7,235 nucleotides of DNA from an uncultured Veillonella sp. GTDB taxonomy: Bacteria > Bacillota > Negativicutes > Veillonellales > Veillonellaceae. Of the stretch, positions 6,429 through 7,235 are shown one piece after another (within the stretch, counting starts at the first letter, position 1; each line of letters begins with the position of its first letter). The position numbers were made by a program, and so were the translations under genes. The stretch spans positions 1 through 7,235 of the forward strand of contig URZS01000050.1 in NCBI GenBank assembly GCA_900552445.1. The letters run 5' to 3'. Under the pieces are notes generated by a model. The model saw nothing but the letters and a program-made list of their open reading frames with translations, was not told the DNA's origin and made no database searches.

Positions 6429-7008
6429 GAGATAATTCCGCCTTGATAGTTTCCTCTGTCAAATTGTCGATCAACTCAGGATTCCACAACATAAGAGGCA
6501 CTGCCACAACGTGGCTCGCTTTCAATTCTTTACATAGTTTAATACATTCTTTGAGGTAGTCAGAATCTTCGTCCACAAGGTCACATACGATAACTACGTG
6601 ACGACCTTTAAGATTGACACCTTCGTAATCGATGCTTTCCGCAGATACAGTAAGCATACCTGTTTCCAAGCGACCTTCGCTCATGTCGTTTAAACGAGAC
6701 ATCAACACATGCTCAAGCATAGTAGATACAGGTGTTACTACGCGACCAATACCAAGAAGAGCCTCAGGTTGTGCATGAACGATAACTGTTTTCTTCCGTT
6801 TATCCGTTCTGTACTCAACGAGAGCTTTTTCTAAAGCGCCGAAGAATACAAATAATTGCCAAGGATCAAAGGAACCAGTTTGGAACATGTCGATAACAGA
6901 ACCGTCCTCGTCAATATTAAGGCGCGCCAATAATTCCTCTGCAATGTCGCTTACGACAGCAGTAAAATCAGATTGTATTGCATCTTGTAATTTAACTTCG
7001 TTTGCCAT
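6406..7008 (-). CDS. Protein of unknown function, possible degenerate phosphoribosyltransferase-like fold
   Basis: I do not recognise this 200-residue, acidic, soluble protein; it has no signal peptide, membrane segment or cysteine cluster. The N-terminal 70 residues look helical (LQDAIQSDFTAVVSDIAEEL). From about residue 73 the pattern alternates strands and helices (TVIVHAQPEALLGIG, then GRHVVIVCDLVDEDSDYL at 135-152, then helix and HVVAVPLM). The strand-acidic loop-helix unit at 138-152 resembles the PRPP-binding region of phosphoribosyltransferases (hydrophobic strand, DD, then TGxT), but the loop reads CDLVDEDSD and lacks the Gly-Thr residues needed for PRPP, so if related it is probably inactive or binds something else. 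The ATG has a strong AGGAGG five bases upstream. It is the first gene of the operon with yaaA and hydE, whose start it overlaps by 23 bases (yaaA). Confidence 0.85.
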   Translation of the reverse strand: MANEVKLQDAIQSDFTAVVSDIAEELLARLNIDEDGSVIDMFQTGSFDPWQLFVFFGALEKALVEYRTDKRKKTVIVHAQPEALLGIGRVVTPVSTMLEHVLMSRLNDMSEGRLETGMLTVSAESIDYEGVNLKGRHVVIVCDLVDEDSDYLKECIKLCKELKASHVVAVPLMLWNPELIDNLTEETIKAELSHENRPLS

Positions 7009-7013
7009 TAGGT

Positions 7014-7019
7014 CCTCCT
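7014..7019 (-). promoter_or_regulatory. Strong ribosome binding site of the first operon gene
   Basis: AGGAGG on the minus strand is a near-perfect anti-16S match and sits five bases before the ATG at 7008. It fixes the start of the unknown gene and suggests high translation of the operon leader gene compared with the overlapped genes after it. Confidence 0.8.
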
Positions 7020-7074
7020 AATTTCCATATATCACACTGCTAGGTATAATCTAACAGATATTACACTATCCTTA

Positions 7075-7083
7075 ATTGTACCA
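7075..7083 (-). promoter_or_regulatory. Extended -10 promoter of the unknown gene-yaaA-hydE operon
   Basis: The minus strand reads TGGTACAAT, a TGn extension joined to a five-of-six match to TATAAT. The -35 position (about 7098-7103) reads CCCAAG, a poor match, as is common for extended -10 promoters or activated ones. A start point near 7068 would give an untranslated leader of about 60 bases before the ATG. It is the best promoter candidate in this spacer. Confidence 0.5.
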
Positions 7084-7089
7084 TATTTT

Positions 7090-7106
7090 ATACCCCTCTT
7101 GGGTAT
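7090..7106. promoter_or_regulatory. Inverted repeat overlapping the -35 position of the operon promoter
   Basis: ATACCC-CTCTT-GGGTAT is a perfect six-base dyad with a five-base centre. It covers the -35 position of the TGGTACAAT promoter, where a repressor or activator would act. It does not match the Fur or PerR consensus that I know, so the binding protein, if any, cannot be named. Confidence 0.4.
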
Positions 7107-7128
7107 TTAAAGATACACTTTTTACATA

Positions 7129-7212
7129 ATAGATACATAAATATAGATGCATAACTGTAAATACATAAACATAGATACATAACCGTAAATACATAAACAT
7201 AGATGCATAAAT
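7129..7212. repeat. Six phased tandem copies of a 14-bp AT-rich repeat
   Basis: Units start at 7129, 7143, 7157, 7171, 7185 and 7199, with consensus RTARATRCATAAMY. Two units (7157-7170 and 7185-7198) are identical, GTAAATACATAAAC, and they alternate with the ATAGATRCATAA type, giving a 28-bp higher-order period in the second half. No indels break the phase. The array lies between the terminator at the window edge and the operon promoter. Confidence 0.85.
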
Positions 7213-7213
7213 A

Positions 7214-7235
7214 GAAAAAGGACCGCCGAAGCGGT
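7214..7235 (-). terminator. Terminator of a gene to the right (cut by window edge)
   Basis: On the minus strand ACCGC-TTCG-GCGGT forms a five-pair hairpin with a UUCG tetraloop, followed by CCTTTTTC. The CC after the stem could pair with GG beyond the window, so the stem probably continues. It would end transcription of a minus-strand gene lying to the right. Confidence 0.65.

Noticed and set aside
7129..7212. CRISPR array or plasmid-type iteron origin
   Set aside because: Repeats are only 14 bp with no unique spacers, so it is not CRISPR. Phased AT-rich units recall iterons, but no replication gene or DnaA box is visible nearby.

Overview
The window is bacterial, fairly AT-rich and densely coded, and every convincing gene lies on the minus strand, so it reads from right to left. 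Gene content (an [FeFe]-hydrogenase maturase of the HydE type, an EF-G-like GTPase, YaaA, a YhcH/YiaL-type sugar protein and EamA transporters), strong AGGAGG-type ribosome binding sites and base composition suggest an anaerobic Firmicute. I lean to Negativicutes, perhaps Veillonella; that is an inference from style and not proven by any marker here.

Layout in transcription order. (1) 7235-7009: the edge of a terminator for a gene outside the window, six phased copies of a 14-bp AT-rich repeat, then a probable extended -10 promoter with a small inverted repeat at its -35 position. (2) 7008-4562: a three-gene operon with overlapping ends: a 200-residue protein of unknown function with a faintly phosphoribosyltransferase-like C-terminal half, then yaaA, then hydE. 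It ends at a long hairpin terminator (4553-4511). (3) 4446-2380: a stand-alone EF-G-like GTPase (EF-G2/FusA2 type) whose G3 motif reads DTPGY and not the usual DTPGH; its terminator lies about 130 bases beyond the stop codon. (4) 2379-1994: a gene-free, AT-rich spacer with repeats and palindromes. (5) 1993-1: a YhcH-family protein, a complete EamA-family transporter four bases after it, and a second, paralogous EamA transporter cut off by the left edge. The second transporter has its own candidate -10 box and a leader with two mutually exclusive small hairpins.

How the parts may work together. The YhcH/EamA group looks like a small uptake, efflux or sugar-processing cassette with no enzyme to fix the substrate. 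The right-hand operon joins an oxidative-stress/iron-management protein (YaaA) with an oxygen-sensitive radical-SAM maturase (HydE) and an unknown protein, which fits iron-sulfur or hydrogenase care in an anaerobe, but hydF, hydG and the hydrogenase itself are not in the window. I see no transposon, CRISPR array, tRNA, rRNA or phage gene, and no clear multi-gene novel system. The best leads are the unknown first gene of the hydE operon with its repeat-flanked promoter, and the altered G3 motif of the EF-G paralogue.
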